36,178 bases of DNA from contig JAPLPD010000128.1 of assembly GCA_026400395.1 (NCBI GenBank), forward strand, positions 1 to 36,178. Reading direction: 5' to 3'. Positions 1 to 6,697 of the stretch are shown here, in pieces; the first letter of the stretch is position 1, and every line of letters starts with the position of its first letter. A program made the translations under genes and the position numbers. The DNA comes from Alphaproteobacteria bacterium. Its GTDB lineage: Bacteria; Pseudomonadota; Alphaproteobacteria; Rhizobiales; Xanthobacteraceae. The notes under the pieces were generated by a model, which had not been told where the DNA came from, made no database searches, and worked only from the letters and a program-made list of their open reading frames with translations.

Positions 1-269
1 AACCCATAAGATCGACGGGGTGGCGACGGCGATCGTGGCAGCCGGCGATAAGGTGCGCTATCTGCCCGCCTACTCGCCAGATCTCAATCCGATCGAGATG
101 GCATTCTCGAAGCTCAAGACGGCGCTGCGCAAGGGCGCGGCTCGCACGGTCACCGCTCTGATGAAGCTCATCGGCAAACTCGTCAAGACGTTTGCGCCCG
201 AGCAGTGCGCAAACTACTTTCGACATGCCGGATACCGGTGATGACCCAAATCAAATGGAAAACGCTCTA
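1..269 (+). mobile_element. IS630-family insertion sequence, right end (partial)
   Basis: The window opens inside an IS630-type element. The transposase C-terminus ends at 241. It is followed by an AT-richer stretch, about 247-270, ending in AAAACGCTCTAG, which resembles the terminal inverted repeats I know from rhizobial IS630 elements. The CTAG at 267-270 holds a TA, the dinucleotide that IS630/Tc1 elements target and duplicate. The other end is outside the window, so the repeat pairing could not be checked. Confidence 0.7.
2..241 (+). CDS. IS630-family transposase, C-terminal fragment
   Basis: This frame is open from the window edge and ends with TGA at 239-241, so only the last 79 residues are seen. 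It carries the hallmark of the last part of the IS630 DDE domain: a YLPAYSPDLNPIE motif, with the final catalytic acidic residue in the NPIE segment, then FSKLK and a C-terminal CANYFRHAGY. The DDE enzyme catalyses cut-and-paste transposition into TA. Many IS630 transposases are made from two overlapping frames; the upstream part is not in the window. A GTG at 20 is internal and is not proposed as the start. The reading frame overlaps the following DUF336 frame only because that gene was interrupted by this element. Confidence 0.85.
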   Translation, partial: THKIDGVATAIVAAGDKVRYLPAYSPDLNPIEMAFSKLKTALRKGAARTVTALMKLIGKLVKTFAPEQCANYFRHAGYR

Positions 270-665
270 GCGCTGGCAACGCAGATCGCCCAAGGCGCGC
301 TCGACCATTGCCGCGCGTTGAACTTCAAGATCGGCGTTTCGGTCGTCGACCGTGGCGGCCACGTGATGATCTCGATGCGCGATGACGGCACCGCGCATCA
401 TGTGGTCGAGCTGGCGGAACGCAAGGCCTACACCGCACGCATCTTCCGCCAGACCACGCGCGAATTCGTCGAGCGGATCATCAACAATCCGCGCTCGCAG
501 GGCCTGAAGGACACCAAGGGGGCGCTCGCTTCATTCGGCGGTGTGCCCATCAAGGTCGGCGACGACACGATCGGCGGCGTCGGCGTCAGCGGCGCGCCCG
601 GCGGGCAGAATGACGAAGCCTGCGCGGCGGCGGGCATCGCCAAGGCGGCCGATCTGTTGAAATGA
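255..665 (+). pseudogene. GlcG/HbpS-family (DUF336) heme-binding-like protein, 5' end replaced by IS630 terminus
   Basis: The 136-residue frame matches the GlcG/HbpS fold family (PF03928): a VSVVDRGGHVM segment near the start, RKAYTA in the middle, and GGVPIK followed by GGVGVSGAPGGQNDEACAAAG at the C-terminus, where the GAPGG..DE.CA motif is diagnostic. Members bind heme or act in glycolate/propanediol-linked loci; the substrate here is unknown. Family members close to this sequence usually have a secretion signal before the first helix. Here the recognisable homology begins about at codon 270 (ALATQIAQ), directly after the IS630 end, and the first ATG (255) lies inside the IS terminal repeat. 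I therefore read it as a native gene that lost its 5' end to the insertion. It could still be expressed from the ATG at 255 or the one at 225, but probably without its export signal. Confidence 0.7.
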
Positions 666-671
666 GCAGAC

Positions 672-1556
672 TCACATCTTGAACATCGTGAATTCGCTAT
701 GCGGCTGCAGATTTCCGCAAGAGTGCTGCAGCCAGCATTCATTCGCGCGATTGGTGCCGGCGTTGCCGTGAATGACGGTCTTCGATTGCTTGCGGGCGCC
801 GAGGGCGAGGCAGGCGTCCTGCGGCATCTTTCCGAAATTGCATCCGTACGGCGCACAGATCGACGCCTCCTGGCGCCAACTGGCGGGGAACGTCGCGTCG
901 TCAAAGCAGGCGAAGTTTCCGGCTCGCGTATAGGCCGCCGCTGACGCGTCGGCTGACCGCCACACGTAATAAATAATCGCGCCGAGCGACAATGCGATGA
1001 GCAATCCGGCAATTCCTGCCACGCCCCAGATCAATCGCTTCGGTGGCCGCGATGCCGACTCCGGTTCCGCGCGCGGCGGCTGTTCTGCCACGCGGCGGCG
1101 GGCTTCCGCTTCGTGCGGCGTCCGCGCGGTCTGAGCGTCAGCCTCGGACGGCGTTGCAGTCAGCAGCGCCCGAACTGCGGACGCCAGACGCTGAAGATGC
1201 TGCTCGATCGGCGGCGTGAGCGCATCGAGCCAATGCACCGAGCCCATGTAATATCGCAGCGATTTTTCCGGGCTGACGTTCTCGATGCGAAACGGGATGA
1301 CGGGCTTTTCCCCGTCGAACGCCTGCTGCACCTCGCGGCTGACCTGCCGCGACCGATTGGTGTGTCCGGAAAAAATCAGAACCATGACGCGGCAGTTTTC
1401 GATCGCATCGACGATCGACGCCGCCCAGTCGGCGCTCGGACTGATGTCGCGCGGCGCCACCCAGCATCGGATGCCTTACGCTTCAAGCTTCGCACACGCG
1501 GCATCGGCCAGCGCCTTGTCCTGGTGCGGATAGCTGATGAAGACGTCGAAGGCCAT
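672..1556 (-). pseudogene. TIR-domain membrane protein interrupted by an in-frame TAA
   Basis: Read from ATG 1556, the frame begins MAFDVFISYPHQDKALADA, the first strand of a TIR_2 domain. It meets TAA at 1478-1476 after 26 codons, then continues in the same frame as GIRCWVAPRDISPS and on through the rest of the TIR domain to TGA at 674-672. The usual family wording at the stop is E-A-E-G-I-R-C-W, so a single G-to-T change (GAA to TAA) explains it. Full length would be 294 codons. The TIR domain covers about residues 3-132, with the REV glutamate (residue 75) in the place of the NADase catalytic Glu. A proline- and charge-rich linker follows, then one transmembrane helix (about 175-199) and a tail with six cysteines. 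A GTG at 1460 could restart translation but would lack the first TIR strand. Convergent with the DUF336 remnant, 6 bases apart. Confidence 0.75.
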
Positions 1557-1616
1557 GCCACTTCAGTAGTGAAACTCGGCGTCGAAGTGAACCCGGCGCA
1601 GGCAGCGCCCCAGCCT

Positions 1617-2060
1617 TCAGCGCTTGCCCAGCGTCTTCCAAACGCCGTTCGCCGTCGCCACCACGCGCGAGCCGACCACCAGATCGGCGGACATGAAGAT
1701 AACCGAACGGGTGCGGCGCACGACCTTGCATTTGGCCTCGACGAACTCGCCGATCTGCACCGCGTCGATGAAATGCATGTCGAGCTGGATGGTCGCCTGC
1801 GGCTGCCGCTCGTTGGGGTAAAAGCAGGTCCGTCCCATCGAGCGGTCGGCGAACGTCATCAGCATGCCGCCCTGCACGACGCCGCGCAGGTTGTGGTGCT
1901 TCTTCTCGGCCATGAAGGCGTAGTCGAAGCTCTCGCCCGCCTGGTCCTTTTTGGGACGCTGCCAGAACGGACCGACGAGGCCGATGAAACCGTCGGCGTC
2001 GTAGCGCTCCCAGCCGGCGGCGGCGGGATCGAAGGGCGCGGGTGGCTGGGTGTCGGGCAT
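1617..2060 (-). CDS. PaaI-type hotdog-fold thioesterase
   Basis: This is a 147-residue protein of the PaaI/4HBT thioesterase superfamily, which hydrolyses acyl-CoA thioesters; its substrate is not known. The diagnostic central helix is present as GVVQGGMLMTFADRSMG (residues 60-76). Q63 stands where many PaaI proteins have His of the HGG motif, and D72 sits at the usual acidic catalytic position. Strands typical of the hotdog fold follow (ATIQLDMHFI, GEFVEAKCKVVRRTRSVIFMSADL). The start is ATG at 2060; the open frame continues upstream across the repeat and trpS, which is a high-GC artefact. It stands alone, divergent from trpS, with a palindromic repeat in the shared 213-base spacer. Confidence 0.8.
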   Translation of the reverse strand: MPDTQPPAPFDPAAAGWERYDADGFIGLVGPFWQRPKKDQAGESFDYAFMAEKKHHNLRGVVQGGMLMTFADRSMGRTCFYPNERQPQATIQLDMHFIDAVQIGEFVEAKCKVVRRTRSVIFMSADLVVGSRVVATANGVWKTLGKR

Positions 2061-2093
2061 GAAAGCACTCTCGGCGGGACCGCCGCGGCACGG

Positions 2094-2169
2094 CGTCATT
2101 GCCCGGCTTGATCCGGCAATCCAGCTTTTTGCGGAAAGATCGGCCTCCCGGTCAAGCCCGGGAATGACG
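2094..2169. repeat. Dispersed palindromic repeat, copy 1 (CGTCAT...ATGACG family)
   Basis: Arms CGTCATTGCCCGGC at the left and AAGCCCGGGAATGACG at the right form an imperfect palindrome with a short divergent centre. The same arms recur near 20487, 27684, 33189, 34963 and 35930. This copy lies between the divergent thioesterase and trpS genes. Confidence 0.75.
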
Positions 2170-2273
2170 CCCGGGCAATATGGCCACGCGCGGCGCGAGA
2201 TCGAGGACGCCCGCCCGCGCTTGCATCGCCCCCGCCGTTGTGGAATGTGGCCGCATTCACAAGGGACTTCGAC

Positions 2274-3323
2274 ATGGACGCGCCCAAACCGGCGTTCAAG
2301 GAACGGGTGTTCTCCGGCGTGCAGCCGACCGGCAACCTGCACCTCGGCAACTACCTCGGCGCCATCGTCAAATTCGTCGAGCTGCAGAAGACGCACGAAT
2401 GCATCTATTGCGTGGTCGATCTGCACGCGATCACCGTGTGGCAGGAGCCGGCCGAGCTGACCAAGGCGATCCGCGAGGTCACCGCGGCGTTCATTGCCTG
2501 CGGCATTGATCCGAAAAAGCACATCGTGTTCAACCAGAGCCAGGTCGCCGAGCACGCTGAGCTCGCCTGGGTGTTCAACTGCGTCGCCCGCCTCGGCTGG
2601 CTGAACCGCATGACCCAGTTCAAGGAGAAGGCCGGCAAGGACCGCGAGAACGCCTCGGTCGGGCTGTACGCCTATCCGAACCTGATGGCGGCCGACATTC
2701 TGGTCTATCGCGCGACCCATGTTCCGGTCGGCGAGGACCAGAAGCAGCATCTCGAATTGAGCCGCGACATCGCGCAGAAGTTCAACAGCGACTACGCCGC
2801 TTCGATCGCCGCGCGCGGATTCGGCGATGCGTTCTTCCCGCTGCCGGAGCCGCTGATCCAGGGACCGGCGACGCGGGTGATGTCGCTGCGCGACGGCTCG
2901 AAGAAAATGTCGAAATCGGATGCGTCCGACCAGTCGCGCATCAACCTGACCGACGACCCGGACACGATCGCGCTGAAGGTCCGGCGCGCCAAAACCGATC
3001 CCGATCCGCTGCCGCAGGACGAGAAGGGCCTGGAGACGCGGCCCGAGGCCGATAACCTGGTGGGCATCTACGCGGCGCTCGCCGACACGACGAAGGCCGA
3101 TGTGCTGCGGGAGTTCGCCGGCGCGCAGTTCTCGGCGTTCAAGCCGGCGCTGTCGGACCTGCTGGTCGCCAAGCTGTCGCCGATCACCGCCGAAATGCGG
3201 CGGCTGAAGGACGACACCGCCTATATCGATTCGGTGCTGGCCGACGGTTCCGTCCGCGCCCAGGCGATTGCCGCCGAAACCATGAAGGCGGTCAAGGATA
3301 TCGTCGGCCTGGTGCGGCGCTAA
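2274..3323 (+). CDS. trpS: Tryptophanyl-tRNA synthetase
   Basis: This class I aminoacyl-tRNA synthetase activates tryptophan with ATP and charges tRNA-Trp in the cytoplasm. At 349 residues it is the usual length for bacterial TrpRS. The [18 protein letters not shown] segment (residues 13-30) holds the HIGH-equivalent signature HLGN at 23-26, and KMSKS is at 211-215. Other conserved blocks are [14 protein letters not shown] and [18 protein letters not shown] start at ATG 2274, which has AAGGGA seven bases upstream; an in-frame ATG at 2238 would add 12 poorly conserved residues. In many Rhizobiales trpS follows murJ and precedes a UspA gene and the Nfu gene. Here the UspA and Nfu neighbours are kept, but upstream is the thioesterase and an IS-damaged region. 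Confidence 0.95.
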   Translation: MDAPKPAFKERVFSGVQPTGNLHLGNYLGAIVKFVELQKTHECIYCVVDLHAITVWQEPAELTKAIREVTAAFIACGIDPKKHIVFNQSQVAEHAELAWVFNCVARLGWLNRMTQFKEKAGKDRENASVGLYAYPNLMAADILVYRATHVPVGEDQKQHLELSRDIAQKFNSDYAASIAARGFGDAFFPLPEPLIQGPATRVMSLRDGSKKMSKSDASDQSRINLTDDPDTIALKVRRAKTDPDPLPQDEKGLETRPEADNLVGIYAALADTTKADVLREFAGAQFSAFKPALSDLLVAKLSPITAEMRRLKDDTAYIDSVLADGSVRAQAIAAETMKAVKDIVGLVRR

Positions 3324-3431
3324 GCCTTTTCAATCGCAGGGCGAATCGGGCAACAACAACACCGGCCGCGCCGCGCCTTGTGCCGTGGCCGGACGGCGTG
3401 CAACCATTGCACGCTGTCTTGCGAGGTCAAC

Positions 3432-3932
3432 ATGCCCACGACGCGACGGCGACGGAGCTACGAGGCCGGTCACAAGCCGAAATGGCTGGTGGTGATCGAC
3501 GACACCGATGAATGCGACCGCGCGGTGTATTTCGCCGCCCGGCGCGCCGCCCGCGTCGGCGCCGGCGTCATCATGCTCCGCGTGATCGAAACCCATGACC
3601 GCAACCAGCAATGGATCGGCGTCGCCGACATCATGAAGGCGGAGGCGCTCGAGGAGGCCAACGCCTCGCTTGAGAAATACGCCACCCGCGCCAACGGCAT
3701 GGCCGGCATCACGCCGGAGTGCGTGGTCCGCGAGGGCGGCACCGCCGAGGAGATCCTGGGGCTGATCGAGGCGGACGAGGACATCGCCATCCTGGTTCTC
3801 GCCGCCGGTACCGGCAAGGACGGGCCCGGCCCGCTGGTGGCCAGCGTCGGCGGCGCGGCCGGCGCCTACCCGATCCCGGTCGCCATCGTGCCGGGGCACC
3901 TCACCGACGAAGAGCTCGACGCGATGACGTAG
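3432..3932 (+). CDS. Universal stress protein (UspA family)
   Basis: This 166-residue protein has a single Usp domain. After a basic N-terminus (residues 1-17, rich in Arg) comes the first strand WLVVIDDTDECDRAV, then the ARRAARVGAGVIMLRVIE strand-helix unit. A C-terminal glycine-rich stretch (GTGKDGPGPL) and the strand PIPVAIVPG correspond to the nucleotide-binding half of Usp domains. The ATP-binding G-2x-G-9x-G-S/T pattern is not clean, so nucleotide binding is uncertain. Usp proteins contribute to stress survival; no specific partner is evident. The start is ATG 3432, with GAGGT five bases upstream. It lies between trpS and the Nfu gene on the same strand. Confidence 0.85.
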   Translation: MPTTRRRRSYEAGHKPKWLVVIDDTDECDRAVYFAARRAARVGAGVIMLRVIETHDRNQQWIGVADIMKAEALEEANASLEKYATRANGMAGITPECVVREGGTAEEILGLIEADEDIAILVLAAGTGKDGPGPLVASVGGAAGAYPIPVAIVPGHLTDEELDAMT

Positions 3933-4043
3933 GACGCGGTCGTCGGCGCCCGGTTGCACCGGCCTGCCGCAGTCGCCACCTATCTGGTATAGTGATCTGA
4001 GCCGCACGGGCCTTGAACCCACGCCGGCCAAGGAGAAAGACCG

Positions 4044-4607
4044 ATGTTCATCCAGACCGAAGCCACCCCCAATCCGGCCACGCTGAAGTTCCTGCCCGGC
4101 CAGACCGTGCTCGAAACCGGCACCCTCGACCTGCGCGACTCCTCGGACGCCGCGAAATCGTCGCCGCTGGCGGAGCGGCTGTTCGCCATCAAGGGCATCA
4201 ACGGCGTGTTCTTCGGCTCCGACTTCATCACCGTCACCAAGGCCGACGGCGAGTGGCCGCAGCTCAAGCCGGCGATCCTCGGCGCCATTATGGAACACTT
4301 CATGTCCGGCACGCCGCTGCTCAAGGCGGGCGAGAACGGCGGCAACGACGATGAGAACGAATTCTTCGAGGCCGACCAGGCCGACATCGTCACCACCATC
4401 AAGGACCTGATCGAAACCCGGGTTCGCCCGGCGGTCGCCAACGACGGCGGCGACATCACCTTCCGCGGCTTCAAGGAAGGCATTGTATATCTGCACATGA
4501 AGGGCGCCTGTTCGGGCTGCCCGTCGTCCACCGCGACGCTGCGGCACGGCATCCAGAATCTGCTGAAGCACTACGTGCCGGAAGTGGTCGAGGTCCGCCC
4601 GGTTTAG
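4044..4607 (+). CDS. Nfu-type iron-sulfur cluster scaffold/carrier (NifU C-terminal domain protein)
   Basis: The protein has 187 residues. The N-terminal Nfu_N domain (about 1-88) begins MFIQTEATPNPATLKFLPG, a signature of alphaproteobacterial and mitochondrial Nfu. The C-terminal NifU-like domain (about 108-187) carries RPAVANDGGDI and the cluster-binding CSGC at residues 156-159. Such proteins carry [4Fe-4S] clusters to client apoproteins; MiaB, encoded further along, is a possible client of this class (inference). The start ATG 4044 follows AAGGAG about eight bases upstream. The spacing to the UspA gene is 111 bases, so it may have its own promoter. A large repeat follows its stop. Confidence 0.92.
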   Translation: MFIQTEATPNPATLKFLPGQTVLETGTLDLRDSSDAAKSSPLAERLFAIKGINGVFFGSDFITVTKADGEWPQLKPAILGAIMEHFMSGTPLLKAGENGGNDDENEFFEADQADIVTTIKDLIETRVRPAVANDGGDITFRGFKEGIVYLHMKGACSGCPSSTATLRHGIQNLLKHYVPEVVEVRPV

Positions 4608-4652
4608 GCCGCAACCGCCGGATTGGCTTCTCTCCTACGAGCATCGCCACAG

Positions 4653-4795
4653 CCCTCCCTCCCCCTTGGGGAGAGGGAGGACGCGAGCGCAGCGAGCGGC
4701 CGGGTGGGGTCCCGCTTGATGCAAACTCAAACCCCACCCGACTCACGCTCGGCTATCGCCTCCGCGTGAGCCACCCTCCCCACAAGGGGGAGGGA
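4653..4795. repeat. CCCTCCC...GGGAGGG mosaic palindromic repeat, copy 1
   Basis: The outer arms CCCTCCCTCCCCCTTGGGGA and CCCCACAAGGGGGAGGGA are complementary. The interior holds GCGAGCGCAGCGAGC and a second pair, GGGTGGGGT with ACCCCACCC. The arrangement would fold into a long multi-branched hairpin. A second, shorter copy lies at 28231-28350. It fills most of the 242-base gap between the Nfu gene and tsaB. Confidence 0.8.
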
Positions 4796-4849
4796 TGATG
4801 TTGCTCTACCGTGCTAGAATCGCATAGTTCTTCGGAGCCAACATCAACG

Positions 4850-5536
4850 ATGCGAATTCTCGCCATCGATACCGCGCTTGAAGCCTGTTCCGCCGCCGTG
4901 CTCGACACCGAGAGCGGCCACGTCACGAGCGAATCGCTGCCAATGGTGCGCGGCCACGCCGAAGCGCTGATGCCGCTGATCGCTCGCGTCATGAAGCAGG
5001 CCGGCCTCGCGTTCGCAGCGCTCGACCGTGTCGCGGTCACCACCGGGCCGGGCAGCTTCACCGGACTGCGGGTCGGGATTTCGGCCGCGCGCGGCATCGC
5101 CCTCGCCGCCGGCAAGCCGGCGATCGGCCTCACCACCCTCGCCGCCTACGCCGCGCCGCATATCGCCCACGACGACACGACCGCGGTTGCCGTTGCGATC
5201 GACGCGCGGCACCAGCACGTCTATCTGCAGATTTTCGCGGCGGGCGGCCGCACCCAGATCGCGCCGCGCATCGCCAGCGTGGCCGATGCGGTGCGGAGCG
5301 CCGCCGCAACGGCTGGCGCGGTGCGCATCGTCGGCACCGGCGCCACCATGCTGGCGACAGCCTGGCCGTCCCGCGAACCCGCGCCGATGCAGGTGGAGGA
5401 CCGCCGCGCCCCGGACATCGTCTGGATCGCCCGTCTCGGCATCGCCGCCGAGACGAACGCCGAACCGCCGAAGCCGCTCTACCTCCGCGCTCCCGACGCA
5501 CAGCCGCAGGATGCATCGAGGCTGCCGCGCCGATGA
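4850..5536 (+). CDS. tsaB: tRNA threonylcarbamoyladenosine biosynthesis protein TsaB
   Basis: TsaB is the non-catalytic partner of TsaD in making N6-threonylcarbamoyladenosine at position 37 of ANN-decoding tRNAs. The frame encodes 228 residues. It starts MRILAIDTALEACSAAV, typical of the ASKHA fold, has the hallmark TTGPGSFTGLRVGISAARG (about residues 64-82), and continues with AVAIDARHQHVYLQ. The start ATG 4850 is preferred over upstream codons because homology begins exactly there. Its stop overlaps the start of rimI (ATGA at 5533-5536), so the two are translationally coupled. The pair followed by fur is a common order in Bradyrhizobium relatives. Confidence 0.93.
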   Translation: MRILAIDTALEACSAAVLDTESGHVTSESLPMVRGHAEALMPLIARVMKQAGLAFAALDRVAVTTGPGSFTGLRVGISAARGIALAAGKPAIGLTTLAAYAAPHIAHDDTTAVAVAIDARHQHVYLQIFAAGGRTQIAPRIASVADAVRSAAATAGAVRIVGTGATMLATAWPSREPAPMQVEDRRAPDIVWIARLGIAAETNAEPPKPLYLRAPDAQPQDASRLPRR

Positions 5537-6018
5537 TCGAGTGGCTGGCACGGCTGTTCGCGCGCGGCGAACCGGCGCTCTCGGAGGCGAGCGCGCGTGA
5601 CGCATCCGCGCTCGCTTCGCTGCACGCGGTGTCGTTTCGCCAGGGCTGGAGCGACGGCGAGTTCGCGCAAATGCTGCGCGAACGCAACATCGTCGCCCAT
5701 CGCGCCACCGTGGGACGCGCGCTGCATGGCTTCATCCTGTCGCGGCTCGCCGCCGGTGAAGCGGAGATTCTTTCGGTGGCTGTCGCCGCCGCGCGGCGCG
5801 GCCGCGGTCTCGCCCGCGCGCTGCTGAACCTGCACCTGCGGCGTCTCGCGGGGCTTGGTGTCCGCGCGGTGTTCCTCGAAGTCGACGAGAACAACGCGCC
5901 GGCGCGCCGGCTTTACCAGCGGGCCGGCTTTCGCGAGGTCGGCCGCCGTCCAGGCTACTACCAGCAGGGCGGCGACCCACCCGCGACCGCGCTGGTGCTG
6001 CGCCGCGATCTGGTTTGA
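5533..6018 (+). CDS. rimI: Ribosomal protein S18 alanine N-acetyltransferase RimI (GNAT)
   Basis: This 161-residue GNAT enzyme is expected to acetylate the N-terminal alanine of ribosomal protein S18 using acetyl-CoA. Motif A is visible as ILSVAVAAARRGRGLARALL (about residues 77-96), with the acetyl-CoA binding RRGRGLA loop. It is followed by VFLEVDENNAPARRLYQRAGF, the motif B region shared by RimI proteins, and GRRPGYYQ near the C-terminus. The ATGA overlap with tsaB fixes the start. RimI is assigned partly on the tsaB neighbour, since GNAT specificity cannot be read from sequence alone. Confidence 0.88.
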   Translation: MIEWLARLFARGEPALSEASARDASALASLHAVSFRQGWSDGEFAQMLRERNIVAHRATVGRALHGFILSRLAAGEAEILSVAVAAARRGRGLARALLNLHLRRLAGLGVRAVFLEVDENNAPARRLYQRAGFREVGRRPGYYQQGGDPPATALVLRRDLV

Positions 6019-6027
6019 TGCCACGCG

Positions 6028-6095
6028 CGTCATTCCCCGCGTCCAACAGCCTCATGCATGTTCCGGCTCGCGCCCTCGGCGCGCCCGGAATGACG
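6028..6095. repeat. Degenerate copy of the CGTCAT...ATGACG palindrome
   Basis: The outer arms CGTCATTCCCCGC and GCGCGCCCGGAATGACG fit the dispersed family, but the centre has diverged and the arms are shorter. It lies between rimI and fur. Confidence 0.5.
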
Positions 6096-6156
6096 CAGAG
6101 GGCACGATGGACGATCTTTCGGCCGGGTCTTATGATCCGCCCCCTGAGGGGAATTT

Positions 6157-6588
6157 GTGACCGCGCCAAAAACCAACATCGAGGCCCTTTGCGTTTCAAA
6201 GGGCATGCGAATGACCGAGCAGCGCCGCATCATCGCGCGTGTGCTGGCCGATTCCGACGATCATCCGGACGTCGAGGAACTGTACCGGCGCTGCGCCGGG
6301 GTCGATAAGAACATCTCGATCTCCACGGTCTACCGCACGGTCAAGCTGTTCGAGGATTCCGGAATCATCGAGCGTCATGATTTCCGCGAAGGCCGGGCGC
6401 GTTACGAGCAGATTCCGGAATCGCACCACGACCACCTGATCAACCTGCGCACCGGCCAGGTGATCGAGTTCCAGTCCGAAGAGATCGAAAAGCTCCAGGC
6501 CGAGGTGGCCCGCAAGCTAGGCTACAAGCTGGTCGATCACCGGCTTGAACTTTATGCCGTGCCGCTCGACGACAAGCCCAAGCAGTGA
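6157..6588 (+). CDS. fur: Fur-family metal-responsive regulator (Fur/Mur type)
   Basis: This 143-residue dimeric repressor has a winged-helix DNA-binding half (about 1-85: MRMTEQRRIIARVL, then DVEELYRRC, then ISISTVYRTVKLFEDSGII). The metal-binding dimer half contains HDFREGRARYE, the SHHDHLINL cluster and the C-terminal HRLELYAVPL. It lacks the paired CxxC motifs of enteric Fur, as rhizobial Fur/Mur proteins do; in rhizobia this protein often responds to manganese as well as iron. Irr is less likely because no heme regulatory motif is seen. The start is GTG 6157, with AGGGGA four bases upstream; that Shine-Dalgarno sequence is the 3' arm of a small CCCC-TGA-GGGG hairpin. A hairpin terminator follows the gene. 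Confidence 0.9.
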   Translation: MTAPKTNIEALCVSKGMRMTEQRRIIARVLADSDDHPDVEELYRRCAGVDKNISISTVYRTVKLFEDSGIIERHDFREGRARYEQIPESHHDHLINLRTGQVIEFQSEEIEKLQAEVARKLGYKLVDHRLELYAVPLDDKPKQ

Positions 6589-6602
6589 AGGCTTCGGCGC
6601 CT

Positions 6603-6625
6603 CGTCCCGCACTGCGGGACGCCTT
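6603..6625 (+). terminator. Hairpin after fur
   Basis: A perfect 8-bp stem, CGTCCCGC/GCGGGACG, with an ACT loop lies 15 bases after the fur stop. Only CCTTTG follows, so the U-tract is weak. It may act as a poor intrinsic terminator or a 3' stabiliser. Confidence 0.5.
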
Positions 6626-6697
6626 TGAATTGTTCATGCCTCCCCCGACCTGGATACGCGCGACAAGCGCGGAGCATGCCGCTAAAAGACAGCCAGC

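Noticed and set aside
1476-1478. Recoding of the stop in the TIR gene as selenocysteine
   Set aside because: The codon is TAA, not TGA, and relatives have Glu there; a nonsense change is the simple reading.
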